Source: Candidatus Halobonum tyrrellensis G22 (GTDB lineage Archaea; Halobacteriota; Halobacteria; Halobacteriales; Haloferacaceae). Taken from it: 58,711 nt of DNA. Of this stretch, positions 1-8,222 are shown one piece after another. Positions within the stretch are counted from its first letter, which is position 1. Every line of letters begins with the position of its first letter. The translations under genes were made by a program, and so were the position numbers. Below the pieces are notes generated by a model. The model was not told the origin of the DNA and ran no database searches. It worked only from the letters and a program-made list of their open reading frames with translations. The stretch lies in assembly GCF_000495475.1 (NCBI RefSeq), contig NZ_ASGZ01000052.1, positions 1-58,711 of the forward strand, read 5' to 3'.

Positions 1-174
1 CCCCGCCTCGTCGGGGGTCCCCCCGAGACCGGCGTCGCCGTCGGACTCGCCGCCGGCGTCGTCGGCGCCGCGGCGGCGTACCGCTACCCGCGCCCGGCGG
101 ACGACGACGGGTCCGGGGACGGCCGCGACGGGAGCCGGGGCGGCGCCGAGGCGGGGAGCGGGAGCGACGCGTGA
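1..174 (+). CDS. C-terminal fragment of a small membrane protein
   Basis: The window opens inside a reading frame that ends at the TGA at 172-174; 57 residues are visible. They contain one hydrophobic Gly/Ala/Val-rich segment (GVAVGLAAGVVGAAAAYRY) that could be a transmembrane helix. A hydrophilic Asp/Gly/Ser-rich tail follows, of the kind common at haloarchaeal C-termini. The start lies outside the window, so the family cannot be named. Codon use matches its neighbours. Confidence 0.55.
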   Translation, partial: PRLVGGPPETGVAVGLAAGVVGAAAAYRYPRPADDDGSGDGRDGSRGGAEAGSGSDA

Positions 175-235
175 GTCGGACGCCCGTGCCGCGGGGCGCG
201 TAACGCTTACCGCCCGCCCCTCCCACCCTCCCCGC

Positions 236-904
236 ATGCGAATCGCGCTCCTCGGCGGCACCGGCGACGTCGGCGCGGGTCTCGCGCTCCGGTGGGGCCA
301 CGACACGAACCACGAACTCCTGGTCGGCTCGCGCGACCCCGAGCGGGCGCGCGAGGCGTCCGAGCGGTACGCGGCGGCCGTCGCCGACCGCGACCGCGAG
401 GCGACCGTCAAGGGGTTCGACAACGCGATGGTGACCGACCGGGCGGACGTGGCCGTACTCTGCGTCCCGGCGTACCACGTCGCCGACACCGTCGCGTCGG
501 TCGCGAGCGGACTCGACGGCGACACCGTGGTCGTCACGCCCGCCGCGGGGACGAGACGCGACGACGAGGGGGTCCACTCCCACCCGCCGAGCGCGGGCAG
601 CGTGGCCGCGCTCGTCCGCGGGGCGGTTCCCGACGAGGCGCCCGTGGTGGGCGCGTTCCACACGCTCGCCGCCAGCCGACTCGCCGACCTCGACGCGGCG
701 TTGGGCGTCGACACGCTCGTGTTCGGCGACGACGACGACGCGAAGGCGACGGTGGCGCGACTGGCCGAGGAGATAGACGGCCTGCGGGCGCTCGACGCCG
801 GCGGGCTGGCGAGCGCGCCCGAGGTGGAGGCGACGACGCCGCTGTTGGTCAACGTGGCGGCGAACGACGACGACGTGTCCGACCCCGGGATCAGGTTCTC
901 GTGA
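236..904 (+). CDS. npdG: NADPH-dependent F420 reductase (F420:NADP oxidoreductase)
   Basis: A 222-residue cytoplasmic protein of the NpdG/Fno family, which moves hydride between coenzyme F420 and NADP. The N-terminus has the Rossmann dinucleotide motif GGTGDVGAGLA (residues 7-17). It is followed by GSRDPERA (about 31-38), where Ser-Arg after the second beta strand is typical of NADP 2'-phosphate recognition. The length matches the family (about 210-230). ATG at 236 is the first start, 61 bp after the previous stop. It appears to be a single-gene unit. The family call is firm; the physiological direction of electron flow is not shown by the sequence. Confidence 0.9.
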   Translation: MRIALLGGTGDVGAGLALRWGHDTNHELLVGSRDPERAREASERYAAAVADRDREATVKGFDNAMVTDRADVAVLCVPAYHVADTVASVASGLDGDTVVVTPAAGTRRDDEGVHSHPPSAGSVAALVRGAVPDEAPVVGAFHTLAASRLADLDAALGVDTLVFGDDDDAKATVARLAEEIDGLRALDAGGLASAPEVEATTPLLVNVAANDDDVSDPGIRFS

Positions 905-967
905 GCGGCCGGCGGGCCGCGCGGGGCAGGTATCGGGTGGCCGGCGGGCCGTGCGGTCGCGAGCGTC

Positions 968-1739
968 TCAGAACAGCCCGAGGAGGAACCCGACGCCCAT
1001 GACGACCAGTACGGCCGCCGAGAACAGCGGGAGGTAGCCGGCGTACGCCTCGACGCGCGCCTCGAACCGGTAGTAGCCCGCGACCAACGGGAGCGTCAGC
1101 GCCACCAGCGCGGCGATCACCGCGAGCGCGTACGCCGCCATGAGTTCGAGACAGAACGTCGACCCGGTACACAGCGCGATTATCTCGAACTCCTCCTCGT
1201 GGGCGAACCCGAGCACGAACGCGGCCGACGCGATGCCCCACAGCCCGCGGTCCGCGGCGTCGTCGAGCGAGCCGTGGTCGTGCGAGTGGTCGTGGTCGTC
1301 GTGCGAGTGGTCGTGCGAGTGGCCGTTGCGGTACTCGCGTACGCGAGGAGTATCAGGAGGACGCCCGCGACGATGCCCATCCGGCTCCCGACGGTTACGG
1401 CGGCGTCGCCCGCGCGGAGGACGACCGGGTCGGTCAGGCCGGCCAGGTCGAACTGCCGTCTCGCGAGGAAGGAGACGCCGACCATCGCGACGCTGCTGAC
1501 GAGGTGGCCGACGCCGAGGAGGAGACTCGCCGCCAGCCCCGAGAACCACCTGTTCGACCGGTCGAGCGCGTACGCGGCGGCGACGGGCCAGCCGTGACCG
1601 GGTTCGACGCCGTGGACGACACCGAGCAGGACCGCCCCGGCGCCGGGAGCGCGAGCCCCGTCGGGACGACGCCGACGGGCGGAACGGGCACGTGCACGGT
1701 CGGTGTCGGGCCGGGGGTCGAATGAGGGTTGTTATGCAC
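968..1739 (-). pseudogene. NicO/RcnA-type nickel/cobalt transporter, broken by two frameshifts
   Basis: Reading leftwards, protein similarity runs through three frames. A first frame (1739 to about 1640) encodes the N-terminus ending PTGLALPAPG. A second (about 1635 to 1340) carries LLGVVHGVEPGHGWP, the His/Asp-Glu metal motif of the NicO/RcnA family, and several membrane helices. A third (about 1338 to 968) carries a His/Asp-rich loop (HSHDHSHDDHDHSHDHG), FAHEEEFEIIALCTG and the last helices. Each junction is repaired by adding one base: one at the CCCC run at 1635-1638, one near 1331-1347. The gene is divergent from nikR, so its role would be nickel or cobalt handling. It is either a decaying pseudogene or an intact gene with two sequencing deletions. 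The start is uncertain (GTG at 1739 or a later GTG). Confidence 0.75.
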
Positions 1740-1761
1740 GCGGCCGGGAAACCGTAATAAC
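1731..1761. promoter_or_regulatory. Candidate NikR operator / divergent promoter
   Basis: Between the exporter and nikR lies an interrupted inverted repeat, GTTAT (1731-1735) and ATAAC (1757-1761), separated by 21 bp. The sequence CCGTAATAAC (1752-1761) also looks like a TATA element about 35-40 bp before the nikR ATG. NikR proteins bind spaced inverted repeats in the promoters they control, so position and symmetry fit an operator. The half-sites are short and do not match the E. coli GTATGA-N16-TCATAC site, so this is tentative. Confidence 0.35.
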
Positions 1762-1795
1762 GACCTCTTAGGCGCCCGCCGCCGAGCCTCCGGGT

Positions 1796-2194
1796 ATGCG
1801 AACGAGCGTGAACCTGCCCGCCGAGACGCTGGCGGCGTTCGACGAGGTGTGGGAGGCGGAGGGGTTCGACTCGCGGTCGCGGGCGGTTCGGGAAGCCGTC
1901 CGCGAGTACGTCGAGCGACACGACCGACTCGAACGCGTGACCGGCGACGTGGTGGCCGCCATCGCGTTCGACTACGAGCACGCCACGGTCATCGGCGAAC
2001 TCCACGCGCTCCAACACGAGTACCAGGACGTGATCCGGACGACGGCGCACGCCCACGAGGGCGAGTGGTGTCTCGAAACGGTGTTCTGCCGGGGCGACGC
2101 CGCGGAGATACGCGAACTCCTCTACCGACTCCGCGACTTCGACGCCGTCGGCCGCGCGAACGTGATGTTCCTCGAACGCGTCGACGGGGAGTGA
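1796..2194 (+). CDS. nikR: Nickel-responsive transcriptional regulator NikR
   Basis: A 132-residue ribbon-helix-helix repressor. Residues 1-45 form the DNA-binding arm (RTSVNLPAETLAAFDE, then SRSRAVREAVREYV). The C-terminal half is the ACT-like metal-binding domain. The square-planar nickel ligands of NikR can be placed at His74, His85, His87 and Cys92; the 11-residue gap between the first two matches E. coli NikR, while the last loop is one residue shorter. The gene is divergent from the nickel/cobalt transporter, the expected target. ATG 1796 is the only sensible start, since it sets the beta-strand arm at the N-terminus. Whether it represses or activates the neighbour is inference. Confidence 0.9.
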   Translation: MRTSVNLPAETLAAFDEVWEAEGFDSRSRAVREAVREYVERHDRLERVTGDVVAAIAFDYEHATVIGELHALQHEYQDVIRTTAHAHEGEWCLETVFCRGDAAEIRELLYRLRDFDAVGRANVMFLERVDGE

Positions 2195-2246
2195 ACTGGA
2201 ACCGGGGGTGAGCCGGGACCGGGGGATGAGCCGGGACGGGTGCCGG

Positions 2247-3260
2247 TTACTCGCCGTCGGGGTCGGCCACCTTCACGACCTGCTTGCCGACGTTCTCGCC
2301 CTCGAAGAGGCCGAGGAACGCGTCGGGCGCGTTCTCGAACCCCTCGGTCACCGTCTCCCGGTAGGAGAGGTCGCCGCTCGCCACCCGGTCGCGGAGGAAG
2401 GCGGTCGCCTCGGCGAACCGCGGCGCGAAGTCGCCGACGAGGAACCCCTCGACGCTGGCGCGGGTCCGGATCAGGTCCGAGAGCTTCCGGGGACCGGTGG
2501 GGCGCTCCTCGGCGTTGTACAGCGCGATCTGTCCACAGACGGCGACGCGGGCGTCGACGTCGAGCCGCGGGAACACCGCGTCCGTCACGGGACCGCCGAC
2601 GTTGTCGAAGTAGGCGTCGACGCCGTCGGTCAGGTCGTTGAGGCGGGCGCCCACGTCCTCGGTGTCGTAGTTGATACCCGCCGAGAAGCCCAACTCCTCG
2701 GTGAGCCACTCGACCTTCTCGTCGGTGCCGGCGACGCCGACGGCGTCTGCACCCTGTAGCTCGGCGAGTTGGCCGACGACGGAGCCGACCGCCCCCGCCG
2801 CCCCCGAGACGACCATCGTGTCGCCCGCGCGGGGCTGTGCCACCTCGCGGGTGCCGAAGTAGGCGGTCCGACCGGGCATCCCGAGCACCCCGAGCGCCGT
2901 CGAGACGGGGAGTTCGCCCGTGTCGACGGGCGTGAGGTCGCTCCCGTCGACGGCCGCGTACTCCGCCCACGGGACGTTGCCGACGACGGTCGCCCCCTCG
3001 TCGACGGTCGCGCCGTTCGACTCGATCACCTCACACACCGCGGCGCCGTACAGCGGCCCGTCGACCTCCCACGGGTCGGCGTACGACTCCGCCGCGCTCA
3101 TCCGGCCGCGCATGTACGGGTCGACCGAGAGGAACAGCACCCGCACGAGCGCCTCGCCCGGTCCGGGGTCGGGCCGGTCGACCTCGCGGAGGTCGAACGT
3201 GTCGTCGCCGGGCGTTCCCTCGGGTCGCTTCGCCAGGTGGAACCGACGGTTGTCCGTCAC
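2247..3260 (-). CDS. NADP-dependent oxidoreductase, MDR superfamily (CurA/prostaglandin reductase-like)
   Basis: A 337-residue medium-chain reductase without the catalytic zinc cysteines, as in leukotriene B4 12-hydroxydehydrogenase and CurA-type enone reductases. Residues about 1-125 form the GroES-like domain (FLSVDPYMRGRM is the family hallmark). A Rossmann domain follows with SGAAGAVGSVVGQLA and AGTDEKVEWL for NADPH. Such enzymes reduce alpha,beta-unsaturated ketones or aldehydes; the substrate here is unknown. The start is GTG at 3260. It is transcribed alone, convergent with nikR. Confidence 0.85.
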   Translation of the reverse strand: MTDNRRFHLAKRPEGTPGDDTFDLREVDRPDPGPGEALVRVLFLSVDPYMRGRMSAAESYADPWEVDGPLYGAAVCEVIESNGATVDEGATVVGNVPWAEYAAVDGSDLTPVDTGELPVSTALGVLGMPGRTAYFGTREVAQPRAGDTMVVSGAAGAVGSVVGQLAELQGADAVGVAGTDEKVEWLTEELGFSAGINYDTEDVGARLNDLTDGVDAYFDNVGGPVTDAVFPRLDVDARVAVCGQIALYNAEERPTGPRKLSDLIRTRASVEGFLVGDFAPRFAEATAFLRDRVASGDLSYRETVTEGFENAPDAFLGLFEGENVGKQVVKVADPDGE

Positions 3261-3355
3261 GGCCGCTGTTCGGCCGCGCGACCCAAAAGGGGCCGGAAGT
3301 CGGAACCCGCCATCGGGAGCCGAACCCGAGCGTCGGCGCCGGCGGTCGTGCCGGG

Positions 3356-3886
3356 TCAGTCGGCGGTGACCGACTCGGCGCCGTCGGCGTCGTCGGTCAG
3401 GTCGAGGTCCACCTCGGCGTCGGCGAGCGCGTCGCCCGCCTCGTCGAGGGCGCCGCCCGCGTCGTCGTCGCTCCCGTCGGCGTCGCCGCCGCCGCCGCCG
3501 TCGTCCGACGAGCGCGCGTGGCCGACGAACGCCAGCGCGGCCGCGAACAGGCCGACGTTCTTGAGGAAGTGGAGCCGCTGCCGTTCGCGTTCTCCCTCGT
3601 CGTCGGCGTTCCAGAAGTCGTGCATCGTCGGCGTGGTGCCGGCGAGGAACGTCGCCACCGCGCCCGCCGCGAGCGTCGGCAGCCGCCAGAGCACGACGCC
3701 GACGGCGCCGACCGTCGCCATCCCGCTCGCGAACGGGACGAGCACGTCCGCCATCGGGACGTCGTTCGCCTCTGCGTACTCGACGGCTCCCTCCATGTCC
3801 CGGAAGTTACCGCCCACCAACGCGACGATGGCGCCGCCGAACAGCAGGCGCGCCAGCCGCGAGGGCGCCGAGCCGTCGTCGCTCAC
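3356..3886 (-). CDS. DoxX family membrane protein
   Basis: A 176-residue integral membrane protein with about four hydrophobic segments (residues about 12-30, 45-65, 68-90, 110-130). The conserved DoxX-like segment FLAGTTPTMHDFWN and a terminal LKNVGLFAAALAF helix are present. An acidic Gly/Asp-rich tail of about 50 residues follows. DoxX relatives act in redox or quinone-linked complexes, but no reaction can be assigned. I chose GTG 3886 (VSDDGS...) because upstream in-frame sequence is not protein-like and the ATG near 3918 is out of frame. Confidence 0.75.
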   Translation of the reverse strand: MSDDGSAPSRLARLLFGGAIVALVGGNFRDMEGAVEYAEANDVPMADVLVPFASGMATVGAVGVVLWRLPTLAAGAVATFLAGTTPTMHDFWNADDEGERERQRLHFLKNVGLFAAALAFVGHARSSDDGGGGGDADGSDDDAGGALDEAGDALADAEVDLDLTDDADGAESVTAD

Positions 3887-4097
3887 CGTTCCACCCCGTC
3901 GGATCCGATCGAATCCATGAGCGGTGGGGCGTACGGGGGACGGTGGCATAATCCCGGCGGCCGCGGCGGCGCCGCCTCGCTCCCGTTGGGTGCGGCCGTC
4001 GACGGTCCCGCCGCGGGTCGGCGGCGCCGCGACCGCTCCCGGCGCGGATCGGTCGCCGGACCGTGGGCTTATTCGCGCCGGCCGCCAAGCCGGGCGC

Positions 4098-4913
4098 ATG
4101 AGCGGACTCTCGCTCGACGCCACCCAACTCGACCGCTACTCCCGGCACATCATCCTCGACGGGGTCGGGCCGGAGGGGCAGGCCGCGCTACTCGACGGGT
4201 CGGTGCTCGTCGTCGGCGCGGGGGGACTCGGGGCGCCCGCGATCCAGTACCTCGCGGCGGCGGGCGTCGGGCGGGTCGGGGTCGCCGACGACGACGCCGT
4301 CGAGCGGTCGAACCTCCAGCGGCAGGTGGTCCACGCCGACGCCGACGTGGGGCGACCGAAGGCCGAGTCGGCCGCCGAGTACGTCCGCGACCTCAACCCG
4401 GACGTCGACGTGGAGGCGTACGAGACGCGCGTCGGTCCCGACAACGCCCGCGAACTGGTCGAGGGGTACGACGTCGTCGTCGACGCCTCGGACAACTTCC
4501 GGACGCGCTACGTCGTCAACGACGCCGCGAGGCTGGCGGGCGTCCCCGTCGCGCACGCCGCCGTCTACAAGTTCGAGGGGCAGGCGACGACGCTGGTCCC
4601 CGGCGGGCCGTGCTACCGGTGTCTGTTCCCCGAGGCGCCCGACCCCGGCGAGGTGCCCGACTGCGCGACGACAGGCGTGCTCGGCGTGCTCCCGGGGACG
4701 CTCGGCTGCATCCAGGCGACGGAGGCGGTGAAACTCCTCCTCGACGCGGGCGAGACGCTCGCGGGCCGCCTCCTCTTTTACGACGCGACGGCGCTGTCGT
4801 TCGAGACGGTGCCGTACCGCCCGAACCCCGACTGCCCCGTCTGCGGCGACGAACCTATCGACTCCATCGAGGGCGTCGAGTACGCCGACGGCTGCCGCAT
4901 CTCCGCGGACTGA
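4098..4913 (+). CDS. ubaA: SAMP-activating E1-like enzyme UbaA (ThiF/MoeB/HesA family)
   Basis: A 271-residue E1-like adenylyltransferase. In Haloferax the single UbaA activates the ubiquitin-like SAMPs for protein conjugation, tRNA 2-thiolation and molybdopterin synthesis. Visible features: ATP-binding VVGAGGLGAPAIQYLAAAG (about 34-52), DDDAVERSNLQRQ, VDASDNFRTRY, the CYRC (about 172-175) and CPVC (about 247-250) zinc pairs, and a Cys in PDCATTG near residue 189 at the position of the UbaA catalytic cysteine. It starts at ATG 4098, with a TATA-like GGGCTTATTC about 27-34 bp upstream, so it is probably leaderless. No rhodanese domain is fused. Confidence 0.9.
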   Translation: MSGLSLDATQLDRYSRHIILDGVGPEGQAALLDGSVLVVGAGGLGAPAIQYLAAAGVGRVGVADDDAVERSNLQRQVVHADADVGRPKAESAAEYVRDLNPDVDVEAYETRVGPDNARELVEGYDVVVDASDNFRTRYVVNDAARLAGVPVAHAAVYKFEGQATTLVPGGPCYRCLFPEAPDPGEVPDCATTGVLGVLPGTLGCIQATEAVKLLLDAGETLAGRLLFYDATALSFETVPYRPNPDCPVCGDEPIDSIEGVEYADGCRISAD

Positions 4914-5225
4914 GCCGCCGTCGCCCGGCGCGTCGTCCCGGCCGTACGCCCCGGCGACCCACCCACGGCGACCAATCCCCGCCGCACCCGCCCGACCTGC
5001 CGGTCGCTCGCCGACCGCACGGCCGCGCCCCGCCTCCAATCCGACCGGTGAAAGAGGACGCAATCGGGTAACACGCTTCAGAGGCCGCATGGGCCGTGAA
5101 TTCTGGTTTCCTATTTTATAATTCGGGCGCAAAATACCCGATCACTTATGAGCATCCCTCCCCTAACTGTGAGTGAAGTCGTCCCGTCCCGGGCGCGGTC
5201 GGACGGGCGGCCTCCCCGTTTCACA
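4914..5225 (+). promoter_or_regulatory. Gene-free stretch with the TFB promoter
   Basis: About 235 bp after ubaA hold no recognisable gene. An AT-rich block, CCTATTTTATAATTC (5110-5123), is a strong TATA element. It lies about 30 bp before ATG 5148, so a transcript would begin at about 5144. From there to ATG 5226 is either an 80-nt leader or a 26-residue N-terminal extension of TFB (see that entry). Confidence 0.6.
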
Positions 5226-6221
5226 ATGAGTCAGTCAACACGCCACGAGTCCACCGAGCGGGATGTAACTCGAACGAACGAGCAGGAGCGAGAACAGGAA
5301 GGGGGCGACGAGCGCGAGCGCTGTCCCGAGTGCGGCGGCAAACTCGTCTCCGACGACGCGCGCGCCGAGACGGTCTGTGCGGACTGCGGGCTAGTCGTCG
5401 ACGAGGACGAGATCGACCACGGGCCGGAGTGGCGCGCGTTCGACGCCGGCGAGAAGGACCAGAAGAGCCGGGTCGGCGCGCCGACCACGAACATGATGCA
5501 CGACAACGGGCTGTCGACCAACATCGGGTGGCAGAACAAGGACGCGTACGGCAACTCGCTGTCGAGCACCCAGCGCAAGAAGATGCAGCGGCTCCGCACC
5601 TGGAACGAGCGGTTCCGCACCCGAGACCACAGCGAGCGGAACCTCAAGCAGGCGCTCGGCGAGATCGAACGGATGGCCAGCGCGCTGGGACTGCCCGAGA
5701 ACGTCCGCGAGACCGCGAGCGTCATCTACCGGCGGGCGCTCGACGAGGACCTCCTGCCCGGCCGCTCCATCGAGGGGATCGCCACCGCGAGCCTCCACGC
5801 GGCCGCCCGGATGGCGAACGTCCCCCGGTCGATCGACGAGGTGACGCGCGTCTCGCGGGTCGACGAGGCGACGTTCGAGCGGGCGTACCGCTACATCGTC
5901 CGCGAACTCAGCCTGGAGATCCAGCCCGCCGACCCCGTCGAGTACCTCCCGCGGTTCGCGTCGGACCTCGAACTGTCCGACGAGACGGAGCGGCGGGCGC
6001 GGGAACTGCTCGAGACCGGCAAGCGCGAGAACGTCCACTCCGGCAAGTCGCCGGTCGGACTCGCGGCGGCGGCCATCTACGCCGCGGGCATCCTCACCAA
6101 CGCGTCGCTGACGCAGGCGGAGGTCAGCGAGGCGACCGACATGAGCGAGGTCACGATCCGGAACCGCTACCAGGAACTGCTCGCGGCCGAAGAGCAGGAC
6201 TACCCGCTCGCGGACGCGTAA
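5226..6221 (+). CDS. tfb: Transcription initiation factor IIB (TFB)
   Basis: A 331-residue general transcription factor that bridges TBP-bound promoter DNA and RNA polymerase. The N-terminal zinc ribbon is seen as CPECGGKL...VCADCGLVV (about residues 33-58). It is followed by the B-reader/linker (EWRAFDAGEKDQKSRVG) and two cyclin-like repeats (about 120-215 and 220-320); the second ends in a helix-turn-helix for the BRE (ATDMSEVTIRNRYQEL). Haloarchaea carry several TFB paralogues, so the promoter set it serves is unknown. An in-frame ATG at 5148 would add 26 residues and would give a leaderless mRNA from the TATA box at 5110-5123. I chose 5226 because typical TFBs begin close to it, but 5148 is possible. 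Confidence 0.93.
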   Translation: MSQSTRHESTERDVTRTNEQEREQEGGDERERCPECGGKLVSDDARAETVCADCGLVVDEDEIDHGPEWRAFDAGEKDQKSRVGAPTTNMMHDNGLSTNIGWQNKDAYGNSLSSTQRKKMQRLRTWNERFRTRDHSERNLKQALGEIERMASALGLPENVRETASVIYRRALDEDLLPGRSIEGIATASLHAAARMANVPRSIDEVTRVSRVDEATFERAYRYIVRELSLEIQPADPVEYLPRFASDLELSDETERRARELLETGKRENVHSGKSPVGLAAAAIYAAGILTNASLTQAEVSEATDMSEVTIRNRYQELLAAEEQDYPLADA

Positions 6222-6497
6222 GCCGGACGGACTCGACGTGCGCGGGGGAAGCCGCGCGACCGACTGAGGTTCGACTTTTCGCCGACGTGACGGCGTGGGA
6301 GGTTCTCGCCAGCGACGCCCGACTCGGAGCGGCGCCGCCCGCCGATCGACCGGGAGGATCACGAAGGAGAACCCGCAGACGGCGCGGCTGTCGGTGGCGG
6401 CGGCGCGAGCCGCACGCTGGCGGGACGAGGCCCGCGGTTCGCGGCCGCAGCCGTCGCAACGACAACGCTTTTCGGCGGTCCGCTGGAAATTCGAGCC

Positions 6498-7640
6498 ATG
6501 TCCGACGAACTCAAGCGTGGACTCGAGGGCGTGCTGGTCGCCGAGTCCGGTCTGAGCTACATCGACGGCGGCGAGGGACGGCTCGTCTACCGCGGGTACG
6601 CCATCGAGGACCTCGCGGAGCACGCCACCTACGAGGAGGTGCTGTACCTCCTGTGGGAGGGTGAACTCCCCACCCGGTCGGAGTTGGACGAGTTCGAGGA
6701 GGCCATGTCCGCCGAACGACACCTCTCGGAGGACGCGATGGAGACGGTTCGGCGGCTCGCGGAGGCCGACGAGGAGCCGATGGCGGCGATGCGGACCGCG
6801 GTGTCGTCCTTCTCGGCGGCCGACGAGGACGCCCGCGCCGACGCCGACCCGCAGGACCGCGAGGCCAACGTCCGGAAGGGCCGGCGGATCACCGCGAAGA
6901 TGCCCACCGCGCTCGCGGCGTTCGCGCGGATCCGCGACGGCGACGACCCGGTCGAACCCCGCGAGGACCTCGACCACGCGGCCAACTTCCTCTACATGCT
7001 CAACGACGAGGAGCCGAACGACGTCCAGGCGGACGTGTTCGACCAGGCGCTGGTGCTCCACGCCGACCACGGGCTGAACGCGTCGACGTTCTCCGCGATG
7101 GTGACCGCCTCGACGCTCGCGGACATCCACTCGGCGGTCACGTCGGCGATCGGCACGCTGTCGGGCGGGCTCCACGGCGGCGCGAACGCCAACGTGATGC
7201 GGATGCTCAAGGAGGTCGACGACGCCGACCGGAACCCCACCGAGTGGGTGGAGACCGCCCTCGACGAGGGCCGCCGGGTCGCCGGCTTCGGTCACCGCGT
7301 CTACGACGTGAAGGACCCCCGCGCGAAGATCCTCGGCGCGCGCTCGGAGGAACTGGGCGAGGCGGCGGGCGACACCAAGTGGTACGAGATGTCAGTCGAC
7401 ATCGAGGAGTACGTGATGGACGAGAAGGGGCTGGCGCCGAACGTCGACTTCTACTCCGCGTCGACGTACTACCAGATGGGGATCCCGATCGACGTGTTCA
7501 CCCCCATCTTCGCCGTCTCGCGCGTCGGCGGCTGGGTCGCGCACGTGTTGGAGCAGTACGAGGACAACCGGCTGATCCGGCCGCGGGCGCGGTACGTCGG
7601 CGAGACGGACGCCGAGTGGGTCCCGGTCGACGAGCGGTAG
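6498..7640 (+). CDS. citZ: Citrate synthase
   Basis: A 380-residue type II citrate synthase, condensing oxaloacetate and acetyl-CoA at entry to the TCA cycle. The catalytic triad positions are visible: His in VLHADHGLNAS (about 186-196), His in SGGLHGGANANV (about 223-234) and Asp in NVDFYSAS (about 314-321). RVAGFGHRVY and the C-terminal RPRARYVG, which bind CoA and citrate, are also present. The length is typical of archaeal enzymes. ATG 6498 is followed directly by the family N-terminus (LKRGLEGVLVAESGLSYIDG). It is monocistronic, preceded by a 276-bp spacer with no other gene. Confidence 0.95.
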   Translation: MSDELKRGLEGVLVAESGLSYIDGGEGRLVYRGYAIEDLAEHATYEEVLYLLWEGELPTRSELDEFEEAMSAERHLSEDAMETVRRLAEADEEPMAAMRTAVSSFSAADEDARADADPQDREANVRKGRRITAKMPTALAAFARIRDGDDPVEPREDLDHAANFLYMLNDEEPNDVQADVFDQALVLHADHGLNASTFSAMVTASTLADIHSAVTSAIGTLSGGLHGGANANVMRMLKEVDDADRNPTEWVETALDEGRRVAGFGHRVYDVKDPRAKILGARSEELGEAAGDTKWYEMSVDIEEYVMDEKGLAPNVDFYSASTYYQMGIPIDVFTPIFAVSRVGGWVAHVLEQYEDNRLIRPRARYVGETDAEWVPVDER

Positions 7641-7837
7641 AGGCGAGGAGTCGGGTCGTCGGCGTCGCGGCGCGGAGACGGACGGGTGCGCGGCGCCGAC
7701 GCTTCCGTCGTCGGTGTCGCAGACGCCCGGATCGGCGGTGGTTCGACGGGCGATAGCCTGACGGGCGGGGTCGGATTTCGGATCACGGAGTCGCACGGCC
7801 AAGAAACTTATATCTTCAGGGATACGTACTATCCAGT

Positions 7838-8101
7838 ATGGATATCAAACTAACACCCGAGCAGCGACGAGAGTACACCGAACGCGTCCGCGAGGAGACC
7901 ACCAAGGCCCGCGAAGAGGCCGGAGAGCGCGGCGACGAGATGCGGAGCCAGGTCGGCGACCGACTGCTCGACGTGATGGCCGAGAACTTCCCCGAGGAGT
8001 ACGAGTCGCGCCGCCGCGCGGCGATGCTCAAGGGGTTCGGCGTCGGCGTCGCGGTCGGTCTGCTCGGCCGCGAGGCGCTCCGGATGCGACGCTCGGAGTA
8101 G
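7838..8101 (+). CDS. Small hypothetical protein with C-terminal hydrophobic segment
   Basis: An 87-residue protein. It has a highly charged helical N-terminal part (residues 1-58, rich in Glu/Arg, likely coiled) and a short hydrophobic Gly/Val stretch (GFGVGVAVGLLG, about 66-77) that could form a membrane hairpin or a single tail anchor. I do not recognise the family. A clear TATA-like CTTATAT at 7807-7813 lies 25-31 bp before ATG 7838, so the mRNA is probably leaderless and the gene real. It stands alone between citrate synthase and a convergent MATE transporter. Confidence 0.65.
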   Translation: MDIKLTPEQRREYTERVREETTKAREEAGERGDEMRSQVGDRLLDVMAENFPEEYESRRRAAMLKGFGVGVAVGLLGREALRMRRSE

Positions 8102-8143
8102 GTCGCGACACGTCGGCCGACGACGACCGGTCAACCCGCCACG

Positions 8144-8148
8144 TTTTT
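8144..8148 (+). terminator. Oligo-T terminator
   Basis: A TTTTT run 43 nt after the stop of the 87-residue protein, in an otherwise GC-rich convergent intergenic gap. Archaeal terminators are commonly short T-runs. No stem precedes it. Confidence 0.35.
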
Positions 8149-8222
8149 CGAGACGACACCCGATAGCCGACGGCTCGTCGGCCCTCGCGCGGGCCGCACC
8201 GACGGGTCGGCCGGTCGGCCGG

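Noticed and set aside
968-2056. A single 362-residue leftward gene covering the nickel exporter and nikR region
   Set aside because: Only its last ~110 residues look like the transporter; the rest is Arg-rich out-of-frame sequence antisense to nikR.
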